A DNA stretch of 64,000 bases from Nocardia jiangxiensis NBRC 101359 (lineage in GTDB: Bacteria; Actinomycetota; Actinomycetes; Mycobacteriales; Mycobacteriaceae), in assembly GCF_000308615.1 (NCBI RefSeq), contig NZ_BAGB01000047.1:124001-188000 (forward strand), given 5' to 3'. The notes under the pieces are model-generated. The model was not told the DNA's origin and searched no databases. It saw only the letters and a list, made by a program, of their open reading frames with translations. The translations under genes were made by a program, and so were the position numbers. Shown one piece after another: positions 35,524-44,364 of this stretch; the first letter of the stretch is position 1, and each line of letters opens with the position of its first letter.

Positions 35524-36375
35524 ATGAGGTTCACCCGGGCACTGCGCCTCGGCATCGGCGTTCTGGCGCTCACGGTCGTGGCGAGCGGATGCGGCGCGGG
35601 CAGCCCCAGAACCGCCGTTCAGGATGCCGCGGCCGGAAAGCTCACCGTCGGTATCAAATTCGATCAGCCCGGGATGGGTCTGCAGGACCGGGACGGCTCG
35701 TTCTCCGGGTTCGATGTGGACGTCGCGACATATGTCGCGGGCAAGCTGGGCGTCGCGCCGCAGAACATCACGTTCAAGGAGGCGCCCTCGGCCCAGCGCG
35801 AGCGGCTGATCCAGAGCGGGCAGGTCGACATGGTCGTGGCCTCCTATTCGATCACCGACCAGCGCAAGCAGAAGGTCGATTTCGCCGGGCCCTACTTCGT
35901 CGCGCATCAGGGCCTGCTGGTCCGGGCGGACAACACCGCCATCCACGATCCGAACTCGCTGCCCGCGGGCAGCCGGCTGTGCACGGTGGCGGGGTCCACC
36001 TCCGCCGATCAGGTGAAGCGGGAATTCCCGCAGGGCGTGAAACTGACCGAGTACGACACCTATTCGCTGTGCGTGGAGGCGCTGCAGAGCAAGATGGTCG
36101 ACGCGGTCACCACCGACGACATCATCCTGGCGGGCTATCAGGCGCGCTCGCCCCGGCTGCTGAAGCTGCTCGGGCCGATCACCCTCGACGGCAAGCCGGT
36201 GCAGGAGCTCTACGGCATCGGATTGCGCAAGGGCGACAACGAATCTCGCACGAAAATCGGCGACGCGATCAGCGCGATGCTCACCGATCCGGCCAAGCCG
36301 TGGCAGACCGCGCTGACCAAGAACCTCGGCACGGACTTCCCGATCCCCGCACCGCCCTCGGTCGACCGGTACTGA
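35524..36375 (+). CDS. Glutamate ABC transporter substrate-binding lipoprotein (GluB-like)
   Basis: 283 residues. The N-terminus is a lipoprotein signal: RFTRALRLGIGVLALTVVAS then GC. The SBP_bac_3 fold shows LTVGIKFDQPGMGLQDRDG, FSGFDVDVATYVA and MVVASYSITDQRKQKVDFAG, all GluB-like. The gene lies divergent to miaB with GAGAGGG upstream. In corynebacteria gluABCD lies between recX and miaB; here no ATPase or permease gene is visible, so the binding protein is an orphan. It may serve another transporter or be a relic. Confidence 0.85.
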   Translation: MRFTRALRLGIGVLALTVVASGCGAGSPRTAVQDAAAGKLTVGIKFDQPGMGLQDRDGSFSGFDVDVATYVAGKLGVAPQNITFKEAPSAQRERLIQSGQVDMVVASYSITDQRKQKVDFAGPYFVAHQGLLVRADNTAIHDPNSLPAGSRLCTVAGSTSADQVKREFPQGVKLTEYDTYSLCVEALQSKMVDAVTTDDIILAGYQARSPRLLKLLGPITLDGKPVQELYGIGLRKGDNESRTKIGDAISAMLTDPAKPWQTALTKNLGTDFPIPAPPSVDRY

Positions 36376-36477
36376 CGGCCCGTCGCAGCGCCCCGACGCC
36401 CGGAGTTCGCGGCCGCCGTTGGACTCACGCCGCGTGAAAATATTTCCTGGCGGGAGCATCATTTCTACCGTTGCCGA

Positions 36478-37821
36478 ATGACCGCCAACGAGTCCTCGCA
36501 GCCCGATTCGACCACGCCCGAAGACCCAAGCGCCGCTTGGAGTTTCGAGACCAAACAGATCCACGTGGGGCAGGTGCCCGACGGCACCACCAACGCCCGC
36601 GCGCTGCCGATCTACCAGACCACCTCCTACACCTTCCGCGACACCGCGCACGCGGCGGCGCTGTTCGGTCTGGCCGAGCCCGGCAACATCTACACCCGCA
36701 TCGCCAATCCCACCCAGGACGCGGTGGAGCAGCGGATCGCCGCGCTCGAGGGCGGCGTGGCCGCACTGCTGCTGTCCTCCGGACAGGCCGCGGAGACCTT
36801 CGCCCTGCTCAACATCGCCGGGGCCGGTGACCACATCGTGTCCAGCCCGCGGCTGTACGGCGGCACCTACAACCTGTTCCACTACACGCTGCCCAAGCTC
36901 GGCATCACCGTCGAATTCGTCGAGGACCCGGACGATCTCGAGCAGTGGCGTGCGGCGATCCGCCCGAACACCAAGGCGCTCTACGGCGAAACGGTGTCCA
37001 ACCCGCAGAACCACATCCTGGACATCCCCGGCATCGCGGAGGTCGCGCACGCCGCGGGTGTGCCGCTGATCGTCGACAACACCGTTCCCACACCGTATTT
37101 GATCCAGCCGCTGAAGCACGGCGCCGATATCGTGGTGCATTCGGCGACGAAGTATCTGGGCGGCCACGGCGCGGCGATCGCCGGTGTGATCGTCGACGGC
37201 GGCGCTTTCGACTGGACCGTGCAGGATGCCGAGGGCAAGCCGCGTTTCCCGGGCTTCGTCGAGGCGGATGCCAGCTACCACGGTGTGGTCTACGCGGATC
37301 TCGGTGCTCCGGCGTACGCGCTCAAGGCGCGCGTGCAGCTGCTGCGTGACCTGGGCTCGGCCATCGCGCCGTTCAACGCGTTCCTGATCAGCCAGGGCCT
37401 CGAGACGCTGAGCCTGCGGGTCGAGCGGCACGTGCAGAACGCGCAGGCGGTCGCCGAATTCCTTTCCGAGCGTGCGGAAGTCACCTCCGTCGCCTACGCC
37501 GGTCTGCCCTCCTCTCCGTGGTACGAGCGCGGAAAGCAGTTGGCCCCCAGGGGAACCAGCGCGATCATCGGCTTCGAGCTGGCCGGCGGCGTGGACGCCG
37601 GGAAGCGTTTCGTGGAGGCGCTGACTCTGCACAGCCACGTCGCCAACATCGGTGACGTCCGTTCGCTGGTGATCCACCCGGCCTCGACCACCCACTCGCA
37701 GCTGACCCCGGAGGAGCAGCTCGCCGCGGGCGTCACCCCGGGTCTGGTGCGCCTGGCGGTCGGCGTCGAGGGGATCGAGGACATCCTCGCCGACCTGCGG
37801 ACCGGATTCGCCGCGGTCTGA
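36478..37821 (+). CDS. metY: O-acetylhomoserine/O-acetylserine sulfhydrylase
   Basis: 447 residues. PLP enzyme of the Cys/Met metabolism family that forms homocysteine from O-acetylhomoserine and sulfide. PNVQVPDGTTNARALPIYQT-type start, LFGLAEPGNIYTRIANPTQD, TPYLIQPLKHGADIVVHSATKYLGGHG (the last K binds PLP) and GFVEADASYHGVVYAD are family marks. ATG 36478 lacks a ribosome-binding site and has a TACCGT -10-like element 11 bases before it, so a leaderless mRNA is likely. No SAM riboswitch was seen upstream. It is monocistronic and plus-strand. Confidence 0.92.
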   Translation: MTANESSQPDSTTPEDPSAAWSFETKQIHVGQVPDGTTNARALPIYQTTSYTFRDTAHAAALFGLAEPGNIYTRIANPTQDAVEQRIAALEGGVAALLLSSGQAAETFALLNIAGAGDHIVSSPRLYGGTYNLFHYTLPKLGITVEFVEDPDDLEQWRAAIRPNTKALYGETVSNPQNHILDIPGIAEVAHAAGVPLIVDNTVPTPYLIQPLKHGADIVVHSATKYLGGHGAAIAGVIVDGGAFDWTVQDAEGKPRFPGFVEADASYHGVVYADLGAPAYALKARVQLLRDLGSAIAPFNAFLISQGLETLSLRVERHVQNAQAVAEFLSERAEVTSVAYAGLPSSPWYERGKQLAPRGTSAIIGFELAGGVDAGKRFVEALTLHSHVANIGDVRSLVIHPASTTHSQLTPEEQLAAGVTPGLVRLAVGVEGIEDILADLRTGFAAV

Positions 37822-37904
37822 TCTTGCTTCGAGGCGTCGGGCTCCGCACAGGAGCCCGACGTGCGCGGGGTGATGTGTCGCCGCAACCGACCTATGCTGG
37901 CCGG

Positions 37905-39149
37905 ATGAGCACACCCGCAACGCTGGTGACCGTAGCCGAGGATGTGGATTCGGTGACCACGATCGGAGACGAGGACGATCCGGCTGCCGCCGGGCTGAGC
38001 AAGGCGCAGGTCGAGGCGGTGTGGGATGCGGTCCGGGAGTGGTACGGGCTGGGTACCACTCCCGCGATCCAGGTCTGCCTGCGCCGCAACGGGCGCGTCG
38101 TGCTGAATCGCGCCGTCGGGCACGGCTGGGGTAACGCGCCCGGCGACGATCCCGCCGCCGAGAAAGTCCTGCTGACCCCGGATATGCCGTTCTGCGGATT
38201 CTCCACCGCGAAGGGCGTCGCCGCCGCGGTCATGGCCATGCTCATCGAGCAGGGATTCTTCGCGTACGACGATCCGGTGGCCCAGCACATTCCCGAGTTC
38301 GCCGCGCACGGCAAGGAGTCGATCACCATCGGCGACGTGCTGTCCCATGCGGCGGGCGTGCCGTTCGTGACCGGGCCGTACCGGGGCTTCGAGCTGGTGG
38401 TGGACGACGAGCTGGCCGCGCGGGCGCTGGCCGATCTGACCCCGGCCTGGCCGCGACGGCGGTTCCGGGTCTATCACGCGATGACCGGCGGGCTGATCCA
38501 GCGGCTGTTGGTGCAGCGGGTCACGGGCAAGCGGATGCGCGATCATCTGGCCGAGCAGATCCTGGACCCGCTGGGTTTCCGGTGGACCAGTTTCGGGGTC
38601 CGGGCCCAGGACGTCGAGCTGGTCGTGCCCAGTGTCCAGACGGGACCGAAACCGTCCCCGATGATGAAGTTCCTGGCGCACAAGGCACTCGGCGGTGCGT
38701 TGAACGGACCGATATCGGCGGAGAAGAATCGCGATTTCCTCACCGCCGAACTGCCCTCGGGCAATCTGGTCACCACCGCTTCGGAGCTGTCGCGCTTCTA
38801 CGAGATCCTCACGCGCGGAGGTGAATTGGATGGTGTGCGGATCATGAAGCCCGATACCGTCCGGATGGCGGCCGCACCGGCGAAGTGGATTCCCGGCGTC
38901 GCTGGGCGGGTCAGCCGGGCCGGATTCGAACTCGGCGCGCGGCGGTCGAAATTCGGCCCGAACACCGAATCGCATTTCGGCCGTAGCGGTTTGACCACGC
39001 AGTACGGCTGGGCCGATCCGGCTCGCGGGCTGTCCGGGGCGATTCTGACCAGCGGTAAGGCATCGACCGACGTCAAGCGTCCGGTTCAGCTGTGTGCGCG
39101 GATCGCCCGGGTCATCGGACCTTCCGATGCGGGCGGCTTCGAGCTCTGA
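37905..39149 (+). CDS. Serine hydrolase, beta-lactamase-fold (EstB/LpqK-like)
   Basis: 414 residues, PF00144-type. SxxK is CGFSTAKGVAAAV; the second motif is VYHAMTGGLI, with Tyr as general base; a GLTTQYGW segment leads to the third. No signal peptide is visible, so it is cytoplasmic or peripheral, as in class C-like esterases. ATG 37905 has a TATGCT 14 bases before it and no ribosome-binding site, so it is probably leaderless. It follows metY and converges with the next gene. Esterase, lipase or D-aminopeptidase activity are all possible. Confidence 0.84.
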   Translation: MSTPATLVTVAEDVDSVTTIGDEDDPAAAGLSKAQVEAVWDAVREWYGLGTTPAIQVCLRRNGRVVLNRAVGHGWGNAPGDDPAAEKVLLTPDMPFCGFSTAKGVAAAVMAMLIEQGFFAYDDPVAQHIPEFAAHGKESITIGDVLSHAAGVPFVTGPYRGFELVVDDELAARALADLTPAWPRRRFRVYHAMTGGLIQRLLVQRVTGKRMRDHLAEQILDPLGFRWTSFGVRAQDVELVVPSVQTGPKPSPMMKFLAHKALGGALNGPISAEKNRDFLTAELPSGNLVTTASELSRFYEILTRGGELDGVRIMKPDTVRMAAAPAKWIPGVAGRVSRAGFELGARRSKFGPNTESHFGRSGLTTQYGWADPARGLSGAILTSGKASTDVKRPVQLCARIARVIGPSDAGGFEL

Positions 39150-39158
39150 ACCAGGGCC

Positions 39159-40064
39159 TCAGGGCCGAATTCGCAACTCGTTGTGGATGATTCGGGCGGC
39201 CTTGGCCATGATCGCCTCCGCACCCGGCTGCACCACCGCCGGGACCCGGGACTGGGTCAGGACCGCCACCGCGAGGGTCTGCCCGTCGGCGTGTTCGACG
39301 ACGCCCACCTCGTGACGGAAGTTCAGCAGTGAGCCGGTCTTGGAGGACCAGCGCGAGGCATCGGAGCTGAAGTCCGGGGCGAGCCGATGGCGGATCATGT
39401 TGTCCGCCATCAGTTCCCGGATTCGGGCGGCGGTCGGCTCGGTGATGCTCGCGGGTCGCCACAGCCCTTGCAGCAGGTCGGCGAAGGCGCGGGCCGAACC
39501 GGTATTCGCGCTCCCGACGTCCAGCTGCGGCACCGCGTGGCCGTGTCCGGCGGTGGCCGCCTCGATGGCGAGGGTATGGGCCAGATACGCCTGGGCCTGC
39601 TCGAACGCCTCGGCCGGGGTACGGGTCAGATCGTCCATGAGGTGCCGCACGGCGATCCCGTCGTAACCGAGCCGGCGCAATTCGGCGGCCACCGCGGCGG
39701 GCGGCGTCAGCGCGAACAGCGCATCGGCCGCGGCGCTGTCGCTGATGGCGATGCTCAGATACAGCAGGTCATCCAGCGCGATCGTCGCGGGATGGCGGAA
39801 CTTCGCCACCCCGATCGGCCCCGGTGTGGTGATCGCCCCCGGGCGCACCGTGATCGGCGTGGCCGGATCCAGCTCCCCGCGCCCGATCCGCTCCAGCGTG
39901 GCGACCACCAGCGGCACCTTCACCAGCGAGGCGATCGGCCACTCCAGCTCCGCATCGATCCCGAGCTCATCCCCGCTGTCCAGATCCCGCACCAGAATCG
40001 ACCCGCGCAGTCCGGCATCGTCCAACTCCTGCCGCGCCACCCGCACCGCCGTGGTCATACCCAT
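39159..40064 (-). CDS. Class A-like beta-lactamase-fold serine hydrolase
   Basis: 301 residues, PF13354 (beta-lactamase2). WPIASLVKVPLVVATLER has SxxK (S-L-V-K), AISDSAAADALF the SDN-like triad with Ser, and SSKTGSLLNFRHEVGVVE the KTG motif. The Glu166-region is not clear, and there is no signal peptide. ATG 40064 has GAAAGG 10 bases upstream. It converges on the LpqK-like gene with a 9-bp gap. It may be a cytosolic hydrolase rather than a resistance enzyme. Confidence 0.83.
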   Translation of the reverse strand: MGMTTAVRVARQELDDAGLRGSILVRDLDSGDELGIDAELEWPIASLVKVPLVVATLERIGRGELDPATPITVRPGAITTPGPIGVAKFRHPATIALDDLLYLSIAISDSAAADALFALTPPAAVAAELRRLGYDGIAVRHLMDDLTRTPAEAFEQAQAYLAHTLAIEAATAGHGHAVPQLDVGSANTGSARAFADLLQGLWRPASITEPTAARIRELMADNMIRHRLAPDFSSDASRWSSKTGSLLNFRHEVGVVEHADGQTLAVAVLTQSRVPAVVQPGAEAIMAKAARIIHNELRIRP

Positions 40065-40127
40065 TGCCGCACAGCCTTTCTCATGGACCAACCAGTGCTT
40101 TCGGAGGGATCACACGACCGCCTGCCG

Positions 40128-41042
40128 TCACGACCGCGCATCGCCGTTGCCGGTCGTTTCGTCGCGGGCGTCCCGCAGGCCGAGGCAGCGCGCGATGCCG
40201 CGGTGGGGCAGGGTTGCGATGCGGTCGGCGTCCTCGGGGTGGGCCGCGGTGATGTCGTAGCCGCGCGCGGGATCCAGTTCGCCGATGGGCCGCCAGTTCA
40301 GGCCCAATTCGGTGGCTTGGGTCGGTGAGCAGAGCAGCAGGTCGTCGGAGGCGAGGACCGCGGCCGCGGCGGTGACGAGAGCTGGGCCCACGACGACCTG
40401 GACGGGTTGCAGGCCGAGCGAATCACGCAGACGGATGATGCGGTCGCGGATGTGGGGCACATCGTCCTCGGGTTGAATCCAGACTCGGCGGCGGCGATTG
40501 TCGCGGTCGGCGCGTCCGGCGCGCAGCGTCTCCAGGTAGATCGGCGTACTCTGCGGGCCGCCGGTTTCGGCCAGTCCCAACGGGATTCGCCAGACCGCAC
40601 GATCGGCGGGCACGGCGATCAGGGCCGCGCGCACCTCCTGGGTGCGAGCCAGTTCGGCGCGTTCGCGCGGGTCGGCCGGATGCAGATCCAGGGTGAGGCC
40701 GCAGGCCGTGCCGTCGGCGACCAGCCGGGCGAGCGGGAGCGGGCCGCAGACCGCGGGCACCGCCATCCGGAACGGCCGGCTGCGGGCGCGTTCGGCCTCG
40801 TCCTGCATCGCCTCGGCGAGTTCGACCAGACGGCGCGCCGAGGGCAGCATGTCGCGGCCGAAGGCGGTGAGGGTCGCGGTCCGCGAGGTCCGGTCGAGCA
40901 AACGGGCCCCGAAATGCTGTTCGAGCGCGGCGATGCGACGGCTGGCGACCGACTGCGGGATCCGCGCCGCGGCGGCACCGGCGGTGAAACTGCCGTGACT
41001 GCTGACCGAGACGAAGGCTCGGCAGGCGGCGACGATATCCAC
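40128..41042 (-). CDS. LysR-family regulator, divergent to the beta-lactamase gene
   Basis: 304 residues. The N-terminal wHTH reads VDIVAACRAFVSVSSHGSFT, then AGAAAARIPQSVASRRIAAL and EQHFGARLLDRTSRT. The C-terminal half is LysR-substrate-like but divergent. GTG 41042 starts the HTH; the large frame upstream is antisense to the beta-lactamase and not real. It is divergent from the class A beta-lactamase gene with a 132-bp gap, the classic AmpR/BlaR-like arrangement, so it probably controls that gene. A 63-bp gap separates it from the serine hydrolase downstream on the same strand. Confidence 0.85.
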   Translation of the reverse strand: MDIVAACRAFVSVSSHGSFTAGAAAARIPQSVASRRIAALEQHFGARLLDRTSRTATLTAFGRDMLPSARRLVELAEAMQDEAERARSRPFRMAVPAVCGPLPLARLVADGTACGLTLDLHPADPRERAELARTQEVRAALIAVPADRAVWRIPLGLAETGGPQSTPIYLETLRAGRADRDNRRRRVWIQPEDDVPHIRDRIIRLRDSLGLQPVQVVVGPALVTAAAAVLASDDLLLCSPTQATELGLNWRPIGELDPARGYDITAAHPEDADRIATLPHRGIARCLGLRDARDETTGNGDARS

Positions 41043-41174
41043 GATGCGGCAGTCTATGCCGATTCGGCATCGTTGCGGTGATTTCTGTCTTGGACGGCAT
41101 CGAAGATCGGTGCCAGGCTCGTCGTCACCACGCCGCCCGTTCCGGTGCGGCGGTCGACAAGGAAGGTGACCTCG

Positions 41175-42104
41175 ATGTCCCATTCCGTCCGGAGCCGCCG
41201 GGTCGCTGCCACCCTCGCGGTCGGCACGGCGCTGCTGTCGCTGTGCGCCTGCGGCTCGGGCAACTCGGGTTCCTCCGCGACCACCACCTCGGTCGTCTCG
41301 CCGCCGACACCGGTCGGCGGCACCGCGCTGTCGGGCCGATTCGGTGAGCTCGAAGGCCGATTCGGTGCGCGCCTGGGGGTTTTCGCGCTGGACACCGGGT
41401 CCGGACACATCGTCGAGTACCGCGCCGACGAGCGGTTCGCGTTCTGCTCCACGTTCAAGGCCCTGGAAGCGGGCGCGATCCTGACCACCGCGGGCCCCGC
41501 CGAGCTGGATCGCCGAATCACCTACACCGCAACGGATCTCACCGCCTACGCACCGATCACCCGACCGCACGTGACCGACGGAATGACGGTGCGGGACCTG
41601 CTGGACGCCGCGGTGCGCTACAGCGACAACACCGCCGCGAACCTGCTGTTCGGACTGCTGGGCGGCCCCGCCGGTCTGCAACACGACCTGCGGAATCTGG
41701 GCGATCAGGTGACCCGGAGCGACCGTCTCGAACCCGCGCTCAGCGAGGCCACCCCGGGCGATCCGCGAGACACCAGCACGCCCCGCACCTTCGCCACCGA
41801 CCTGCGCACCTACGTCCTGGGCACCGCACTGCCGACGGACAACCGCACCCTGCTGACCACGATGCTGCGCACCAATACGACCGGCGCGGGACTCATCCGC
41901 GCCGGTGTCCCGGCCGACTGGGTGGTCGGCGACAAGACCGGCAACGGCGACTACGGCACCCGCAACGACATCGCCGTCCTCTGGCCGCCCCATCGGGCAC
42001 CGATCGTCCTGGCCGTCATGTCCACCCGCCACGGCCACGACGACACCTACGACAACGCCCTCATCGCCCAGGCCGCGAACGCCGCGGTAACGGCATTGAA
42101 ATGA
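41175..42104 (+). CDS. Class A beta-lactamase, lipoprotein type
   Basis: 309 residues. It hydrolyses beta-lactams. The signal RVAATLAVGTALLSLCACGS has a lipobox-like LCAC, so it is probably membrane anchored. Motifs: FCSTFKALEAG (S70-T-F-K73), VRYSDNTAANLLF (SDN), RLEPALSEATPGD (E166 present, but residue 170 Ser instead of Asn), and GDKTGNGDYGTRNDIAV (KTG). ATG 41175 has GGAAGG 8 bases upstream. It is translationally coupled (ATGA) to the following MBL-fold gene. A LysR gene is divergent upstream. Substrate range cannot be told. Confidence 0.92.
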   Translation: MSHSVRSRRVAATLAVGTALLSLCACGSGNSGSSATTTSVVSPPTPVGGTALSGRFGELEGRFGARLGVFALDTGSGHIVEYRADERFAFCSTFKALEAGAILTTAGPAELDRRITYTATDLTAYAPITRPHVTDGMTVRDLLDAAVRYSDNTAANLLFGLLGGPAGLQHDLRNLGDQVTRSDRLEPALSEATPGDPRDTSTPRTFATDLRTYVLGTALPTDNRTLLTTMLRTNTTGAGLIRAGVPADWVVGDKTGNGDYGTRNDIAVLWPPHRAPIVLAVMSTRHGHDDTYDNALIAQAANAAVTALK

Positions 42105-42145
42105 ACCCAATCCCGCACGGACACAACAGAATCGAATCAGGACCG

Positions 42146-43117
42146 ATGAACGGAAATATTCCACCACTGACGCGCCGAGGACTGTTCGGCGTGGGCGCGG
42201 GTGTCGCGGCGGCGGTAGGCGGCGTGGCCTGCGGGACCGCCGAGGAGAACACCCGCCCCGCACGACAGCTGACCGGGATCCGGCTGCGCTGGTGGGGCAA
42301 CAACAGCTGGGAGATCCGGATCTCCGCTCCCGGCGGCGACCGGACGGTGCTGATCGATCCGTGGCTCACCAGGTTCCGGACCGGCACCTACACCCCCGCG
42401 GGCGCCGACCCGACGACGCCGCTGTCGGTGGACACCGCCCTGATCGACCACTACGTCGACAGCGGCGAACTGCGCGCCGACCACATCCTGGTCACCCACG
42501 GGCACTACGACCACATCACCGACGTCCCGTATCTGGCCCAGCGCACCGGCGCCACGGTGATCGGCACCGAGTCCCACCTGAATCTCCTGATCGCCCTCGG
42601 CGCCCCGCAGGATCAGCTGTCGGTGGCGTCGGGCGGCGAGTACATCGACTGCGGCAGTCACCGGATCCGGGTGCTGCGCTCCCTGCATTCCCAGCTCGGT
42701 CCCCGCGCCCGCATACCGTTCCCGGGCACCCGTCCGGCAGCCCCGCCGCCGCGCCCGCGCACCATCGCGGACCTCGTCGAAGGCGGCACGCTCGCCTACC
42801 AGATCGAGAGCCCCGGCGGTTCGGTCCTGAACCTGGGCGGTTCGAACTACATCGAATCCGAACTGACCACCCTGCGTCCCGACGTCCTGCTCCTGCCCGT
42901 CGGCGGTTCGAATGTGCACGACTACGTCCCGCGCCTCCTGCACGCCCTGGGAAACCCGCCCCACATCCTCCCGACGCACTGGGACGATTTCGACCTCCCC
43001 CTGAGTCGGCCCGCGAAGGACACCGGCGGACTGGCCCCGCTCCGCAAAGCAGTCACCGCGGCCAGCCCGTCCAGCGCCTTCGTCGTCGTGGACCACCTTC
43101 AGACGTATCCCGCCTGA
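42146..43117 (+). CDS. Tat-exported MBL-fold metallohydrolase lipoprotein
   Basis: 323 residues. LTRRGLFGVGAGVAAAVGGV then ACG is a twin-arginine signal with a lipobox. The metallo-beta-lactamase fold shows ILVTHGHYDHITDVPYLAQR (HxHxDH) and further His/Asp ligands, ending PHILPTHWDDFDLP. It is similar to UlaG/L-ascorbate-6-phosphate lactonase-like or phosphodiesterase MBL proteins rather than true B1 carbapenemases. ATG 42146 has CAGGA just before; ATG 42101 overlapping the bla stop (ATGA) is the alternative. It sits behind the beta-lactamase as a probable operon mate; substrate unknown. Confidence 0.82.
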   Translation: MNGNIPPLTRRGLFGVGAGVAAAVGGVACGTAEENTRPARQLTGIRLRWWGNNSWEIRISAPGGDRTVLIDPWLTRFRTGTYTPAGADPTTPLSVDTALIDHYVDSGELRADHILVTHGHYDHITDVPYLAQRTGATVIGTESHLNLLIALGAPQDQLSVASGGEYIDCGSHRIRVLRSLHSQLGPRARIPFPGTRPAAPPPRPRTIADLVEGGTLAYQIESPGGSVLNLGGSNYIESELTTLRPDVLLLPVGGSNVHDYVPRLLHALGNPPHILPTHWDDFDLPLSRPAKDTGGLAPLRKAVTAASPSSAFVVVDHLQTYPA

Positions 43118-43187
43118 TCATCGCGACGTCAGTGTGGAATCGTGTTCCGGCGGAACAACTCCGGCGCTCCCGAGTAGACTCCTCGGT

Positions 43188-43667
43188 TCATTCGCCCGCG
43201 GTCGATACGACCGGCTCGCAACGCACCTCGAAATTGACCGAATTGGCGATGAAACACATCTCGTGCGCGCGCTCGTGCAGAATCCGAGTCCGGTCGACGT
43301 GCTCGGATTCGACTATTCGCACCTGCGGACGCAACACCACTTCCGAGAAATGACCACTCCCATCAGCCGTTTCGACCATGGTCCCGGACGGGCGATCGGT
43401 GTAATCCGTGACGACTATCCGCTCCTGCGAACACAGCGCGAGAAACCAGAGCATATGGCACTGCGACAGGCTGGCAACCAGCAGTTCCTCCGGATTCCAC
43501 CGCTCCGGAACACCACGAAAAGCCGGGTCGGCGGTACCGGGAATCACCGGCTTGCCCAGCGCCGAAACATCATGCGCACGCTCGTACTCCCGATATCCAC
43601 TGGTACCCGTCCCCGTATTACCGGTCCAGGTCACATCAACTTCGTATTGATGAGTCTTCGGCACCAC
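43188..43667 (-). CDS. OsmC-family peroxiredoxin
   Basis: 159 residues. HQYEVDVTWTGNTGTGTSGY starts the OsmC fold. The redox pair is in SLSQCHMLWFLALCSQ and ERAHEMCFIANSVNFEVRC. PEELLVASLSQCHM is the N-terminal part of the active-site helix. It reduces organic hydroperoxides with Cys chemistry. GTG 43667 follows a GAAAGAGAGA. It converges with the MBL gene across 70 bp, which contains a small GTTCC-GGC-GGAAC hairpin. Confidence 0.87.
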   Translation of the reverse strand: MVPKTHQYEVDVTWTGNTGTGTSGYREYERAHDVSALGKPVIPGTADPAFRGVPERWNPEELLVASLSQCHMLWFLALCSQERIVVTDYTDRPSGTMVETADGSGHFSEVVLRPQVRIVESEHVDRTRILHERAHEMCFIANSVNFEVRCEPVVSTAGE

Positions 43668-43857
43668 AATCTCTCTTTCCCGAGATGAATCCAGAAATAT
43701 TCACACCACACCTGACAACGGATGTCCGCCGCGCATCCCGCAAATACCGAGAGCGGCTATCGGATTCATCTTGTGCCGCCGATCGCAAGCAGATAGCACG
43801 ACAGGTTGTTTCGACAGTGCCAACGATCGCATAGCCTGCCCCCATCAGTTCGCGATT

Positions 43858-44364
43858 TCACCCGTCCGATCCCCTTGGAGGTGAGTAGTGGGACGACAAC
43901 CTGGGCAGATGGGCCGTGAATCGTTCGACACCGGAATACTTCTCACCGAGTGAGGTGGCGGCGAATCCGGTGGCGAGATAGAAGCCGAGGGATTCGGCGT
44001 CCGTCTCTGCCACCAGATCCGAATCCGGATGACGGGAACGGATCTCGGCCAGCAGACGCCGACCGACACCGGTGTGCCGATGCGGCTCGATTGTCGCGAT
44101 GTGCCGGAGGGTGATTCCCGTGTGGCCCTGCTCGTATCCCGCCACACCGATCGGCTCGCAGTGCATGATCAGCGTGAGAAGCACTGCGTCGCAATCATTC
44201 CGGTAGAACTCGCATGCGGCGGTGAGTCGGGAGCGATCACCGCCGATCGCGGCGAACAACACCTCGGCTACGGCCGGATCGTCTACATCCGCGCGGATGA
44301 TTCGGGCCGGAGGCGCCGGATCACCCGATGTCGGCGGCTGCCAGTTCGGCTTTGACGAGGGCAT
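43858..44364 (-). CDS. GNAT-family acetyltransferase
   Basis: 168 residues. The acetyl-CoA motif is PHRHTGVGRRLLAEIRSRHP; GVAGYEQGHTGITLRHIATI and FYLATGFAATSLGEKYSGVE give the beta4/5 strands and motif B. The N-terminal part starts within the 3' end of recX (ATG 44364 is 44 bp inside recX), so translation may be coupled or the true start may be shorter. Substrate is unknown. It is the last gene of the recA-recX run. Confidence 0.82.
   Translation of the reverse strand: MPSSKPNWQPPTSGDPAPPARIIRADVDDPAVAEVLFAAIGGDRSRLTAACEFYRNDCDAVLLTLIMHCEPIGVAGYEQGHTGITLRHIATIEPHRHTGVGRRLLAEIRSRHPDSDLVAETDAESLGFYLATGFAATSLGEKYSGVERFTAHLPRLSSHYSPPRGSDG

Noticed and set aside
36376..36477. A SAM or cobalamin riboswitch in front of metY
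   Set aside because: The leader is only about 100 bp and shows none of the expected paired elements; the gene looks leaderless.
33985..37920. A 1311-residue open frame on the minus strand over miaB, gluB-like and metY
   Set aside because: Repetitive Arg/Ala/Gly sequence without domains, antisense or out of frame to clearly real genes; typical of high-GC DNA.
41050..42263. Extension of the LysR frame across the beta-lactamase gene
   Set aside because: Antisense to a canonical class A beta-lactamase; the HTH starts at GTG 41042.
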